From Halisarca cf. caerulea (Eukaryota > Porifera > Demospongiae > Chondrillida > Halisarcidae), in assembly GCA_963170055.1 (NCBI GenBank), contig CAUJGJ010000309.1, positions 98,501-162,500 of the forward strand: DNA of 64,000 nucleotides. Reading direction: 5' to 3'. The position numbers and the translations under genes were made by a program. The notes below the pieces were generated by a model. It worked only from the letters and a program-made list of their open reading frames with translations, searched no databases and was not told where the DNA came from. Shown in pieces: positions 32,113 through 44,475 of the stretch (the stretch's first letter is position 1; each line of letters begins with the position of its first letter).

Positions 32113-33324
32113 TTATTCCTTTACCTTCTTTGTGTTATCAGTGGACTGTTCTTCATCATCTCCATGTTTACTTTGATCTTGTTCTGGTGTTTCATCAAGC
32201 TTCTTCTTCTCAGTTTCTTTCAGTGGTCCATGATACTGAGGCTTACGAGGAACAACACCCAGTTCAATGAGACTGTATGCCATTTCAATGACAGTCTGCT
32301 CAGAAGGTATAGGGTTGATTCCAAGGATGGAACGCATCGGTTCAACGTTGTATGTCAACACTTTGTTTAGTGATGGATATACCTTCTTAGCACTTTCATC
32401 AAAAAGACTACTCAACCACACAATTGGTTTTGGTAATTTTCCTGTTTTAACCTTATATCCCTGACCCTCAAATTCAGCTTTCAACTGATGTGCCATGTCA
32501 GCCATCCACACATTGTGAGAGACAAGAATAAATCGATGTCCCACTGCATCTCCAACTTCTAGTCCTTTGATATGTGATGCAGCGACATCACGTACATCTA
32601 CTACAGGGAAGTTAACTGCTGGCACACCAGGATATTCACCTTTGAGCATAGCCCCCACAGCAGCTTTGGACCCTTCACCACTATCTGGACTCAGTAGTGG
32701 TCCCAAGACATAGCCTGGGTTCATCACGACGAATTCGAACTTTTTGTCCTCAGGAAGACCCTTTACAAAATCCCACGCGGCTCTTTCAGCCAACATTTTG
32801 CTTTTCTCGTACAACGTCAGTTCATCCTCGGGCGACCAGTCATTTTCGGTGTATGGGACGCCCTCCTTGTGGTTCTTCGCGCCTACAAGTCCGACGGAAA
32901 CGGCTGCAATTGAACTCGTTAGTACCACTCTCTTCACTTTTGCATCTGCACATGCCTTTAGAACATTCTTTGTACCGTTCACTGCTGGATCTATCAGCTC
33001 AGCCTTTTCGTCTCTGATCTTTCGTCCAACGGGGAAAGGGGACGCTACGTGTAGAACGTAGTCGCAGCCTTCCACAGCGGCTGGCCAAGTATCTTCTTTG
33101 AGCAGGTCTGCCTCTACTAGTTCCAGGGGGATTGCAGGAGAGGGGACTAGATCCTGTAATGGCCTTACCTTCTTTTCATTCTTTAGACTCCGGACAGTTC
33201 CCCTCACCGCATATCTTCCTCCCTCGAGGAGCTGCTTGATGATGTGATTGGCTATATAACCAGAAGCGCCTGTCACCAGAACTTTCTCTATTCTTAGGCT
33301 ACTTGCCATTTGATGGCTGGTCAC
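32113..33324 (-). CDS. Extended-SDR NAD(P)-dependent reductase, copy 2
   Basis: Intronless ORF of 403 aa, or 398 if translation starts at the second Met (33309, MASSLRIEK), which aligns with the start of copy 1 and is preferred. Rossmann motif TGASGYIANHI, Ser in LTSSIAAVS, and YEKSK for catalysis. Same family as copy 1 (cytosolic carbonyl reductase of the DFR/Gre2 group, substrate unknown). It differs in having a charged C-terminal extension of about 35 residues rich in Lys/Glu/Asp (KETEKKKLDETPEQDQ). The differences from copy 1 cluster in a few patches (N-terminus, the region before YEKSK, and about residues 215-230), while the intervening DNA is almost identical. Confidence 0.88.
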   Translation of the reverse strand: MTSHQMASSLRIEKVLVTGASGYIANHIIKQLLEGGRYAVRGTVRSLKNEKKVRPLQDLVPSPAIPLELVEADLLKEDTWPAAVEGCDYVLHVASPFPVGRKIRDEKAELIDPAVNGTKNVLKACADAKVKRVVLTSSIAAVSVGLVGAKNHKEGVPYTENDWSPEDELTLYEKSKMLAERAAWDFVKGLPEDKKFEFVVMNPGYVLGPLLSPDSGEGSKAAVGAMLKGEYPGVPAVNFPVVDVRDVAASHIKGLEVGDAVGHRFILVSHNVWMADMAHQLKAEFEGQGYKVKTGKLPKPIVWLSSLFDESAKKVYPSLNKVLTYNVEPMRSILGINPIPSEQTVIEMAYSLIELGVVPRKPQYHGPLKETEKKKLDETPEQDQSKHGDDEEQSTDNTKKVKE

Positions 33325-33383
33325 GTATATAGGTTAGAGTATCTATGACGATACAAACTGAATCCAAGACCCTGTACGTTCTT

Positions 33384-33456
33384 AGTCTCGCGTAGCCAGT
33401 CCGCTTTCACCGCCATCTTTACGTGTGGGCGAGAAAGGGTCTGGCTACGCGAGACT
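33384..33456. repeat. Short palindromic MITE-like hairpin
   Basis: AGTCTCGCGTAGCCAGTCC at the left and the inverted AGTCTCGCGTAGCCAGACC at the right enclose about 35 bp. Same family as the hairpins at 9813, 35633 and 57304. It lies just upstream of reductase copy 2. Confidence 0.65.
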
Positions 33457-33599
33457 AGTAGATTACGTTGTAGCTGAAAGCCAAAAGCTGACTCTATATC
33501 CGCATAGTCTTGCGTTACCGACACTTCCCGTCCGTTTTCTTTAGCCTTTATATCAATCAATCAATTAATGATTATTAATGTGCACACATGTACATCAGA

Positions 33600-34640
33600 C
33601 ATTAGGGTAGTGAGATACCCAATGAGGCACAAAGATAAAATAGAACCATAATTAAGTTAAATCAACTGAATCGGGCACACCACATTACACATAAGAGTTT
33701 GGCAATCTTGTGATCTCTACAAGCTAGGTCCAAAATCACAGGATCTTTTACATCCGTGCTTAAGTCATCAAAATCACTGTTCAGTTTACGAGCATGTGCA
33801 ATAATGGGTTGACGTTGGTTAGACCATATAGGGCAGCTCAACAACCAGTGGTATACATCCTCGATCATGCCATTAGCACACTCCCGGCAACCCCAATCCT
33901 CTCGTGCTACTCCCTGCCACCTGCCTGTCTCCACTTGGAAGTGAGCAGTGCCATCCCTCAGTTTCATGAGCATATAGAGCGAGTGACCCTATCCTGCACT
34001 CTCCAGCATCTCTGGGTTAGGCCAAGATTAAAGATCGTATTAAGCAGACTCAGCTTGGGTTTAGTTGCCATCTCTTGGTGCCATTCGGACGTCGACATTA
34101 TCTTCCTCTCAGCACCATTTCATAGCATCCCTTGTAACTGTGAGCCATTGCAACTCCTCAAGTCTTTGCAATTAACCAGAGGGTTATTCCATCCAAATGC
34201 TATGAAACAACCCTGTAGCTTTCTAATCCAACTGCCTCCATTCACTGATAGAGCATCCAAAGCTACTTTCTTTATGATGCGGTTCTCATAAACAGGGTGG
34301 GTCATCACTTTATGCCAAAACTTCATGTATCTAACTCTAGCCTCCCAACACAGAGGAAGACAGTCCATCTCCACAAACTAGGATACTCTTGGGTGTGATC
34401 TAGCTACACCAAAGAACGATCTAAGAGATCTCAGTTGAAGCTGGTCCAAACACACAAGAGATGTGTTGCAGCCCCACACCTCAGAACTATAAAGGGCCAC
34501 AGATTGCACCATGCATTCAAATAGTTTCTTGAAGGATCCGCCAGAAAGCATTCCAACAGAAGTTCGAACACGTTGAAGGAGAAGGTTTGCTGCTCTCCTT
34601 CCAGCCTCCACTCTATCTACAACCATGTCATTCAGATCAA
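33600..34640 (-). mobile_element. LINE remnant family C, copy 1
   Basis: Three consecutive minus-strand pieces follow LINE C-terminal order: CMVQSVALYSSEVWGCN (34378-34626), WEARVRYMKFWHKVM..YENRIIKKVALDAL (34120-34374) and a finger-like C-x2-C..H-x4-C (CRECANGMIEDVYHWLLSCP, 33662-33973). Frames are shifted and the RT proper is absent. A related copy is at 56290-57060. Confidence 0.7.
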
Positions 34641-37287
34641 GGAACTCATAAAATATTGTACGGCGGAAGGGCTAGGAGGGGCACAGTGGGTGGGATTATG
34701 CTCAATCATAGTTTAGAGTGTCTATGGCTCAATTACATGCCCATCATGCTAACTATAGCTAGGCAGATGACTATCATCGATTGTGTGGGCGAACCTGAGG
34801 TAGAGAGAGGCATAAAAATAATGAGCAGCCCATTGTTTTGGGATAGTCAATGATGGCTGCCCACTGTGGGCTTTGGATGGTTGTGTGTACAGATGTGGAA
34901 AGGTGTGTGGGGCAGAGATTTGAAGGAAGCACAGGGGTTTAGTAGAAGCTTAGACCAATTGAATAAGTGCAGCTGTGTGTTGCATAATAAATTGATGCTG
35001 TCTTCATGCCTTTCAGTTATTCACCTTGTCAGGGTAGTTCGGGTGAGTAATGGATGTCATGCCCATAATTTTGTTGTTTTTGTGGCTAACAACTATATGA
35101 CACCAATAATTGTGCAATACAGGAGTCTGGGGGTAGTGAGCACATTGTTTTTGCCTCTGTTTCTTGCCTTGTCATTGGCAGCCAAAAGTGGCTGACAGTA
35201 GTTGTAGGATATAAATAAAATCCACCAAGGCTTCTGGTGGAATGGCTTAATCCCATACTACTACAACCTGTGTGTACCTCATGATCAGTGTAGTGAAGTT
35301 AGCCTTGACATAAAGGGCAGACTAGGGGAGGTGGGGTTGTATGATTAATAATAATTATTAACATGTTTTTAACTTGTTATAAAATTGTTGTATTTGGTCT
35401 AGAATAATTATGATATACCCAAATTAATTACCTTTCCAATTAATTGAGTACTGATGAACTTTGTAGCCATTCATTCCCTTAAGTAGAGGTTAAGAGATTT
35501 ATTTTTTTAAGAATAATGAGGAAACATTTGATTTCCCCAATCCTGCCCGGTTACATTGACATAATATTATAGTCTCCAGTAGACAAAAGAATTTGACAGG
35601 TAAGAAAGCCTTTGGGGATCAGCATGAAGGGTAGTCTGGCATAGCCGACCCAATCTCGCTCGGCCATTTTCGGGGACTGATTTCACCGCTCGCCCGGTGA
35701 CATCAGTCCCCAAAAATGGCCAAGCGAGATTGGGTAGGCTACGCCAGACTAATGGGGGGAGGGGGGGGGGGGGGGTAAAAAGAGAAATAACTGTTTTCAA
35801 CCTAGACACAACCAATTGCCACTGTTTGAGACTATCTAACCAGATGAATGAGGAAAATACACGATCCGTTGGACAGCCTATTAGAGGACATTCCAATTAA
35901 AGAGGCCTGCTTACTGGTCTCAAAGGCATGTAGGGATCAAGTAATCTGTTACCCAAGCCACATTCAGGATAAGTGAAGATGTGCATTACTCTAATCTGAG
36001 CTCATCATATAACATGTAATTGACATGTGCCTATGCTAGTGAAGGATGAACATGTACAGCCTCAATTTAATCACCCACTCAATCCTAAATTACCTGGTAA
36101 AAGAGTGGCCATGGAAAGGGCCCAATGTATGAGCAGACAAAAATCACATTGTAGATAAAGTACAATAGGACTCATTGCCAACGGTGCTGCTGTGTAGCCA
36201 ATCTCGAGGAAAAAAACGGGTGCATGCAGAAACTGCATGTGCAAAATTTGTCAACTGAACATGCAATGTGCATGCACCCACCAATTTTTTCTCGGCTGTA
36301 TATACATAATATAATTTAGCCATAGACTTGGTCATGACCTGTGTGCATCACAATGTCATCATAGCTAGTGGGGTACACAGGCTTGCCAGGCTCAATATAC
36401 TCTGTATTCAGGATCAAACTTCTCCAATTATTGTCTTCACTATACTCCAGTTTTCTGATATTCTCACGCATTGAATCGATTGATGAGCTCTTACATACAT
36501 GTCTTGCATGCAATAATAATATAAGTATAATAATTTATAATGCATGGATGGGCCGAAGGCAAAACAAAGAGCATAATATTATGCTATCTAATCTCCTTTA
36601 TGTAAGTAACACTATATAGTTGACTGTTCTCATGCATGTACACTCAATTGGTGTATACTAAGCGATCAATGGCATGCTTTTGCAGATGCATAAGTAAAGT
36701 ACTATGCACACCGATCAAAATGTCTGGGAGTGGGGATTGTCGTTGATTGACCATCTGCAAGCTAGGCTGTGTGGCTATCATGGTTTACTCTCTGGACTAC
36801 TGGTTTTTGTTCTGAATGAACTGGAAAAGAAAGGGTGTATGCCCTTAGTAACTTTATCATAATATTATACAAAAGGTATTGCAGTACAACTACATACGTA
36901 CATATGTATACTACAGGACAATGATAAATCTCTACTACATCAGGGATTCAGTCAAGATATCACTAGCATGTGGAAGAAAAAATAGTGGTGAAGACCAACA
37001 AAGAATGTAGAAGTAATGTATATTTAGGATAACTATAGTAGAAATGTTGCTTTCACAAGTACTTTCTGTACTCTGCAAAGTACATAATGAATGGTATTAG
37101 CTCAATATGTATACAGAAATTTAGCAGTTCAATGACACTAACATAGTCCATACAATGCAGATATGAACTCATGCATGTAGTTGAATATCAACATCCAGCA
37201 TGGTGTGTGTACATACGTATGTGATTATTCTAGTATACGAAACAAAGAACAGACTACACTTAAATGCAAAAGTGAGGAAGGATTCCT
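34641..37287. other. Intergenic region, no gene seen
   Basis: Contains the palindromic element at 35633-35750, a poly-G run at 35754-35775 and an imperfect inverted repeat at about 36200-36295 (CGAGGAAAAAAACGGGTGCATGC against GCATGCACCC..TTTTTTCTCG). Short ORFs here have no recognisable content. The region 36600-37280 is plain AT-rich DNA and probably includes the 3' end of the TMEM179-like gene. Confidence 0.4.
35633..35750. repeat. Palindromic MITE, 118 bp
   Basis: AGTCTGGCATAGCCGACCCA and the inverted right end AGTCTGGCGTAGCCTACCCA continue into long arms (AATCTCGC, GGCCATTTT, GGGGACTGAT) that can fold almost completely. Confidence 0.75.
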
Positions 37288-40200
37288 TTACACAGCAGCT
37301 GGTGTTTCATCAAGTCTGTCATAGTTCTCGAGAGCCTGTCTACGACTGTCCTCCTTCCAACGCTTGCCCCAGATACACAAGCGAACAATAGAGACAACCA
37401 AGAAAATAACCAAAAACAAATGGACAATCCAAGCAGCACCCTATACAGAGAGTGGGAGATAATAAAGTTAAAAAATAAGAAGGAAAGCCTTTGATTTGCT
37501 AAAATCTAAATCTAACCTGAGCAGCTTGGGCATCATTGTACCAACAGAATTGTCTGGTACGAGTTCCATTAGTGAAACAGTGGTTCTCCCCAGATGGAAA
37601 GCCTGATAACTGACACCTGTACAGAAGAGGAGCACAAACGGAAACACTACCAATAGCAATGACTAATGTAACAGCCATCTTTAGATATACATAGTACTAC
37701 ACGTATGTACACATAACAGTGTTCTCCCCAGAAATAATTTCAGGTATGTTGAATATGTACATATGTACAAACATACATGCATACGTGCATATATCATCAT
37801 ATTCATATGTACGTATACACACAATTAACCTTATATTGACTGCGTGCACGATTTTTCGCATACCTGTTATCGACTGAAGACCACTTTAGTGGCTCTAGCC
37901 TCGCTACCCGACTTTAATCCGTTTTGTACTACGCCAGAAGACTTTTCGATCATCTATCACGCTTTCTCAATCCTTTTAAAACAAAATTGTTCACACAAAG
38001 AGAAAATCGGGCACCTTTAGTTCTTCCGTATCTAGGAGTGGCCATTTTATTTTATTTTTTTATTTTTCTATCAGGATTCTTTTTATGTACACAATAATAA
38101 ACATGCAAATAAGGAAAATTCAAATAAAGAGAAAAAAAATGTAATGCTATACTTCATATCACAGTAAGGTTAATAATATGTGTTATTGAAATCTAGTCAA
38201 GTAGAGGGGATGTGGCCCTCTGCGATGGCAAGATCAATTTGCTGTGTCGACTGCCAATTGAATCGCAATTGTCTGGTGCCCCTGATAGCAGCGATAGATG
38301 ATCGTAGAAGGCTGAATGACAGTCTGCATCTAGCCACTTCATCACCATGCTGTAGCTCTGTCCTCGCTTGTAGGCCAGAAGGGTTGCCAATCGCTTGTAC
38401 ACAATAGTGGTGGATGGGCCCATTCCATCAGTAGCTGAGAATACCAGGGGGGGGGGCAAAAGAACCATGTTCCACCTCTCTGATTCTTTGGTCATAGGTT
38501 CTTCTCTTTTCTCTCTCATGCCGGATGAACGTTGTGTTGATAGATGAGTTCTGGTTGGAAGATGTCAACGGGTTAAAAACCCTCACATCAAAAAATGCAT
38601 CTTGAAATTGTTCCAGAAACCTCTACATCTGATATCTACCCGACTTTCATCTTGGACATTTGTGGACCTGCCATGAAGGACCTCACCAGTGAGTGGTTGT
38701 AAGGGAGGCTCAATCTCTGTGGAGGTGCTTACTTCATCCATCAGTGCTGCTGTGAGCTCATGAATGTCACTGCCCCCCCCCCCCCCCCCCCCGTCTGCTC
38801 CAAAATCCATTTCCCTTGATGTCCAAACTAGCTTATCACTTTGCACAGCTGATCTTTGGTTCATCACTTCTCTAGTGTTGAGGTTCAACTTCAACATTGC
38901 TGCATACCTCAGACATGAGGTCTGCTGTTATGTCCCATATCTCATTGTGCCTGTTGATGATGAAACCTCCACATTTACAGGACATAGCATGCTCAACAGA
39001 AAATGCTTTGCCACAAATACATGTTGTTGACATACCTTCAGGCTTCCATCCATATCACAATGATATTGCATCACAGAAGGCACTCTTGTGTAGGCAGTAT
39101 CCGAACTCTTCAATGGGAAGCACTGTTAGCAATGTTGAGGCACTCTTTCTTTTTGGCCAAATTTATTGCAAGCTGGATATGTCTTTGGGTGACTCCCTAC
39201 TCAGAGTATCAGCCAGAACTTGTTCTTCTTTCTTCTTCCTCTTCAACTTTTTAATTGTTGCAATTTGGGAATCTCTGACTTCATTTGTGTGATCTTGAGC
39301 TTCAATCAGCATAACAAGGTCTTTTGGGACTTCCTTGGAGCTTGCATTTTGTTGTTTGGCCAGCTCATGTGGAATAACCACTCCCACTCCACCTAATCTA
39401 GGAGGCAGTACTAGTAATCTCCTCTCACAGTCACGGAAAGCTTTTCTGCCCGTTAGACTAGGAAGAAAGTGGTGCCGAATAGCATTTTCAAGAGGGGTGC
39501 ACGCATCATCAGTCACAGGGCATGTCCGCATGAGATACATCCATTTGCTGATTAGACCTTTGGCGAAACCGGCATATGCTGCTTGTGGTTGTGACTGTGC
39601 AATACTCGCGAGTGTCTTAACTTCTTCCGACCATGTGTTGATGATATCATTGATGTGTTGCTCATAGTAAATTCTGTTTCCTATTGGTGCACCAAGATAG
39701 TGGTTTCCTTCAGCTGTGATTATCAAGCCAGAACTTCCAAAAATATTAACTGCTTTTTCATGGTGTTCTTCTTTCACAACTATCAAGCTTTTGGAAGCAT
39801 TTGGAAAGTGTCCATACCTGGGGCCAAGTTTCTTGGCATACATTTGCGCTTTTGTAAAAACTTTGGAGCCTTTTTATACTAATCCCTAGAGGTCGTATTA
39901 GAATAAAACTAGGCTTGAAGAATATACTCGCGATAGGCTATCTATTGATATAAATTTCAGGTCGCTGCGATGAATTTTGATAATCGCCGTCTAAAACCAA
40001 TGTTGCTTAAGTGGTCTTCCGTCAATAAGGCATTAAAACATCACTAATTACTTGCAACTTCAGTTTTGGGTACTAGCATGATTTGTACTAAACATAGATT
40101 TTCAATAGTCTACGAATACATGCATGTTTTTCCTACAAATAGATTAATTTTAGTAAAGAAGGTATATTGGACCGACATGCCTTAATAAAGATACCTGGGA

Positions 40201-43200
40201 AGAACACTGCATAACAGTTGGTAATTTGTAACAAAAGGCAGTTTCTGGTATTTTCATACTATGTGCAGTAGCAATTTAGCATTTCCCCAGTCACAAAGCA
40301 ATAGTATTGCTTTCAGTGTAAGTGAAAGGCTTTGTGCAACTGGCTTCTAAAGCACCAGTGTCCTATACACTTAGGAGAGGCTGTTTTGAACTGCAGGGCT
40401 ACTAAACAGCTGCTTCTATCCTGTGGTGCCACTTCCTAATTAATAGCAGAAAGTGACAGACCACAATCTGTCACCTGAACAATGACAGCCTCCTACAGCC
40501 ATAAACACTTCCTTTGAGCTGACACAATGTCCTGACAAAGTTGATAACATCCGGACATTTACTGAAAATGATCGGAAAATGTCAGAAATGTTGGAAAATC
40601 CGGACAAATGGAAAATGTTGGAAAATCCGGACATTTACTGAAAATGATTGGAAAATGTCCGATGTCCGGTTGCATTTTCGAGCTCTGACGTATCTCTCAA
40701 TTTCTCACCACACCTTACCAAGTATCATGGTAAGGGCTGGCTACCTCTTTGTAGACTAGATGTAGGCACTACTCATTGCAATGGACCACAATTTGTAGTT
40801 TCATGATTTATATCTCATACAGGTTTTCTTTTTTTTCTTTGGGGGGGGGGGGGGGGGGGGAGGGGGGGGCAGGGAGGCATTTGTGTATAGACAACTAGGG
40901 CCCTTCCCTTGAATACATGTGATGATAACATTTGTATGGCTACTCTCTCCTTCCAATTTTTACAACTATACTTTATCTGTCCCTGTCACTATTGCAGGGT
41001 GGTCACCAGAAAAAAAATTAAAGAGGGGTGGCATTCATGTAAGCCAGTAGTAGTCTGGTGCACATGTTTTTGCAACAATCTTGTGAGGTGGGAAATTCGC
41101 TCAAAGTATTATGATACACACAGTGTCAGTTTTATCAAATCAAGTATGTGAACAAAGAAGGAATGACTCTACTTAAAGTAAAAATGGCTTAAGCCAATAT
41201 TTAAGGAGGGTGGCCCACCCTGCTTAAAAGGGTGGTAAGAACACTGCACTAGTGCATAGAAAACTCTCACTAATTCTAACAAAAAATGCAGTACCAGCTA
41301 CTTTATGTACAAATGCCTCAACACAGAAAATACTTAGTACACATACTGAACATCCTGTGTGCCTGATGACTTTGAAATCTGGTCACAGGTGATGGCAATA
41401 CCCACAGAGAAAGAGACAGCAACACTGAAAGCAAGAAGTATCAGGAAGACAGTGCCAGCTACTTCAACCAAAGTACCGATGATGCCAATGCTGTAGATGA
41501 GAAAGAAAAGATGACAACTTATACAACACTACATACATACGTACGTACATTGTGAACAATATCTGATGTATGCAACATCCAGCATTTAAACTTTGTACCG
41601 TGACTGTATGTCAATAAAACACAAGAGAAACACAAATAAATGTAATCCCATCACAGGTGGATTCAGTGAGTGGGGTGAATAGGAGGCCTGTGCTCCTACC
41701 CCTCCTTAGTTGCTCAACTTTTAAAAAAACACAAAATAGTGGCATACACTCAATTGCAACAATCCAGCAATGTACGTATTCCCAATAACATGCAAGCATT
41801 AGATTTCAGCAAAAATAGGTCAATCGTAATCATGCAGGCCATCATTTAGAGTTTGCCCCAACAGGGGGGGGGGGGGGGGGGGGGGGCATCCTTGTGAAGG
41901 AAAAGGGGGTAAAGCCATGCATTTATGTACCTAGTCATATTGAGGACATACTCCCAAAGGGAATTTAGATGGAGGCTCTCCAAGGGTATGTTTGGTACAT
42001 TTTGGGGATTATCTTGGCTACACTGAATGAGAAATCCTATGTTTTAGGAAACTCCTGGAAAACTATTTAAGTACTTACAGTGTAGTCTCACTTAATCATC
42101 TTGAATAACAAAACTGACAGTTTTATGCTTATCAAAATCTCCTACTTTGGATTCATCTGCATTTTCATTGGTATCCACTTTGAATTGAAAGGGACCCCCT
42201 TGTCCCTCCCTAAATGAAGCCCTGTCATGTACAAAACCACTTCTTAAGTGCATGTAGAATTCAACTAAATTCCAAAGAACCTATCTACGAGTAGAATTCA
42301 CAACTATTCATTCACTATTCAGATGTCATAGAATAACTAAACACTGATCAAATGTTAATCTGCACCATCATAACCTCGTGAAGCCAGGTCCTTTGCACAA
42401 CCATAGAACATAGGTAATGAAGTCTGACTCCGTAAGACTAACACAGTAGACATTCTACACTATACAATAGTGTCTACGATACATAGCACCATTCTTAGGT
42501 GAAAAGCTGCAGTAGGTATTTGCTTATGGTACTGATGTACCATAAGCAAATTCCCAAGGAGTTATATTTGACAGCCCAATAATGAATTGTGATGGTCATG
42601 GTCAAACCAATGTGCTTGTATATAGGTCATTCAAATGCATGTACCAGAATAGATACAATCTCTGGCACTAGTATAATCTCAGTACCTGGGGATAGGGGTA
42701 GAAACACAGCTTTATCATGCACCCCCACCACCACCACCACACGCTCCACCTGTGATAATATTACAATTCTCCATGTTGTTCATGTGTTAAAGAGATGTAC
42801 TTTTACACCACGACTTCTACCATATTCACAGTGAAGCCAACAATGTCATTTCACAACACTTACTCCATCGCAAATATGACTCGGATTATTCCAACGACGA
42901 AGAAGGCGACAGCACTGGCGGCTAAAATCACATGCCCGGCGATAAACCACACACAAACACCATCAGGAGCAAGCCTTACAGCATCATCTTCAGCTTTGTA
43001 TACCGTGTAAATAGGGCAGTGACCCTCTGACAAAGTATTGTCACTCCCAAAGTAGTTTAGCTGAACAAGGAAGTTACCCACGACGCCAATCACACACAAA
43101 GCAGTTACAAAAGTAGCCACATGGACTACGAGAGTAGTCAGATTGACGACACGACCAATAGTAAGCCCTTTTCTCCCCCGTGAGCTGTCGCTTGATGTGG

Positions 43201-43237
43201 GTGTGGACTCGTAATCTTCAGCCTTCCCTTCAGACAT
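37288..43237 (-). CDS. Four-TM membrane protein, TMEM179-like, paralog 1
   Basis: Four exons (43237-42864, 41490-41347, 37616-37517, 37440-37288) give 256 aa in frame. A hydrophilic N-terminus (MSEGKAEDYES) precedes TM1 (NLTTLVVHVATFVTALCVIG). A cysteine-containing loop (GHCPIYTVYK) leads to CVWFIAGHVILAASAVAFFV (TM2). Exon 2 encodes TM3 (IIGTLVEVAGTVFLILLAF). Exon 3 is a loop with NHCFTNGT and FCWYNDAQAAQ, and exon 4 encodes TM4 (WIVHLFLVIFLVVSIVRLCI) with a basic tail. The CPIY, C.WFIAG and YN.AQ positions recall TMEM179/TMEM179B, tetraspan proteins of unclear function. The assignment is by pattern only. Intron 2 (3.7 kb) contains a retroelement fragment; intron 1 contains a poly-G run. Confidence 0.72.
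38180..39890 (-). mobile_element. Retroelement fragment (RT C-terminus, zinc finger, nuclease-like tail), copy 1
   Basis: On the minus strand: GHFPNASKSLIVVKEEH, NHYLGAPIGN, AYAGFAKGLISKWMYL, IRHHFLPSLTG, LPPRLGGVGVVIP (39163-39843), all typical of the region behind the RT of a retroelement family common in sponges, corals and molluscs. Then come a Cys/His segment with C..C..EHAMSC (near 38980-39030) and a nuclease-like tail with DIRCRGFWNN and GMGPSTTIVYKRLA (38193-38640). Frames are broken. It lies in intron 2 of the TMEM179-like gene. The exact clade is not assigned. Confidence 0.7.
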
Positions 43238-43335
43238 GTTTCTTTTTCGATCACATGATACGATGACGTAGAAAACGTGTCATCAGGTCGCGTGTCGACA
43301 TTGGCGAGAGGGTTGTGTTGTTGTTCTGAAGGCTA
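43238..43335. promoter_or_regulatory. Divergent promoter of TMEM179-like 1 and SR-protein gene
   Basis: The start codon of the TMEM179-like gene (minus, 43237) and the end of the SR gene's non-coding exon 1 (43335) are 98 bp apart. A TGATACGATGACGTAGAAAAC stretch holds a TGACG half-CRE at about 43264-43268. Inference from layout. Confidence 0.4.
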
Positions 43336-44475
43336 GTGAGTTGGTTTGTGTTGTTATGTGGAGATTAAGTGGTGTATTGTATTTAACTATGACTTTCTTC
43401 ATGCCCAGTGTCTCGTCTTTACGTGGGGGACCTTGGAAACCATGGTCCCAACAGACAGGAGCTCATGAAAATCTTCTCCGATTATGGTGAAGTAGACGAC
43501 GTTTGGGTGGCTAAAAATCCACCAGGTTTTGCCTTTGTGTATTTCAAGAAAGACAGAGAAGCTCGCGATGCTGTAAGGGGCATGGACGGAAAGAGTTTGA
43601 ATGGCAAAAGGATAAGAGTGGAGGTGGCTACTGGAGGGAAGGAATTGGAGGAAATGAGAGAAATCCGGAGAATACGGTCAGAGGAGTATGCTAATGACGG
43701 AGGGCCTCCAAAGAGACCAATATCAGTAAGTCCTCCTCGCTACCAAGGGTCATCATCTAGGTACTCTGGCAGCAGTTATGGATCCCAAAGAGGAAGAGGA
43801 TCGCAGAGAGATAGCTATGGAAGCAGAAGAGGGCAGTATTCATCATACTCATCGTCATCTGGATCATCCTTTAGTAGAGACGGGCGCTCTTCATATCGTG
43901 GGAGTTATGAAAAACGTGACTCTTATGGCTCAAGGTTTGGTGGAAGTGGTAGACCATCTTTCACCAGATCGAATGATTACCGACAGGATAGTGGCAGCAG
44001 CTACAGGGGGAGGTACAACAGTGGTGGCTTCGACAGATCGAGAAATAGAGGTAGCGATGGATTTATGTCTTCACGGTATGATACACGCAGTAGGTCACGT
44101 AGCCCTCAGCACAGCACATCTTATTCTGGATATCGTAGCAGGGGAAATGATAGGGATTCTGGGAGAGATCGGAGCCCCATGTCTTATGACAGAGGAGGTA
44201 GGGGAAGGGGCTATGGCAGGTCAAAATACAGTGGCCCTGGATCATACAGGGGTAGGGGGTATGGTGGATCTCGGTATGGCAGTGGTGGAGATAACCGCAG
44301 CAGCTATAGTAAGTATCGACAAGATGATGACTACCATTCAAGAGGAAGCTACAGAGATGACAGCAATGTGCAAAGCTATGGAGATGAGTCAGGTCGTACT
44401 GGCTCCAGCTATAGTGACAGCTATGACAGAACCCAAAGGAAAAGTAGCTGGGCCAGAGATGATCCCGTTGATTGA
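43335..44475 (+). CDS. SR splicing factor (RRM plus Arg/Ser/Gly/Tyr-rich tail), SRSF3/7-like
   Basis: One RRM (residues 1-75) with RNP2 RLYVGDL and RNP1 PGFAFVYF, and WVAKNPPGFAF as in SRSF3/SRSF7. A tail of about 280 residues follows, rich in Ser, Arg, Gly and Tyr (RSRSRSPQ, SYGSRRGQYSS, GRGYG). Total 356 aa, longer than vertebrate SRSF3/7 because of the tail. The coding frame in exon 2 begins TG TCT CGT at 43409, right after a tttcttcatgcccag acceptor. The only ATG arises by joining the A at 43335, before a consensus GTGAGT donor, to that TG, so a 73-bp intron splits the start codon. Acts in constitutive and alternative splicing in the nucleus. Confidence 0.82.
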
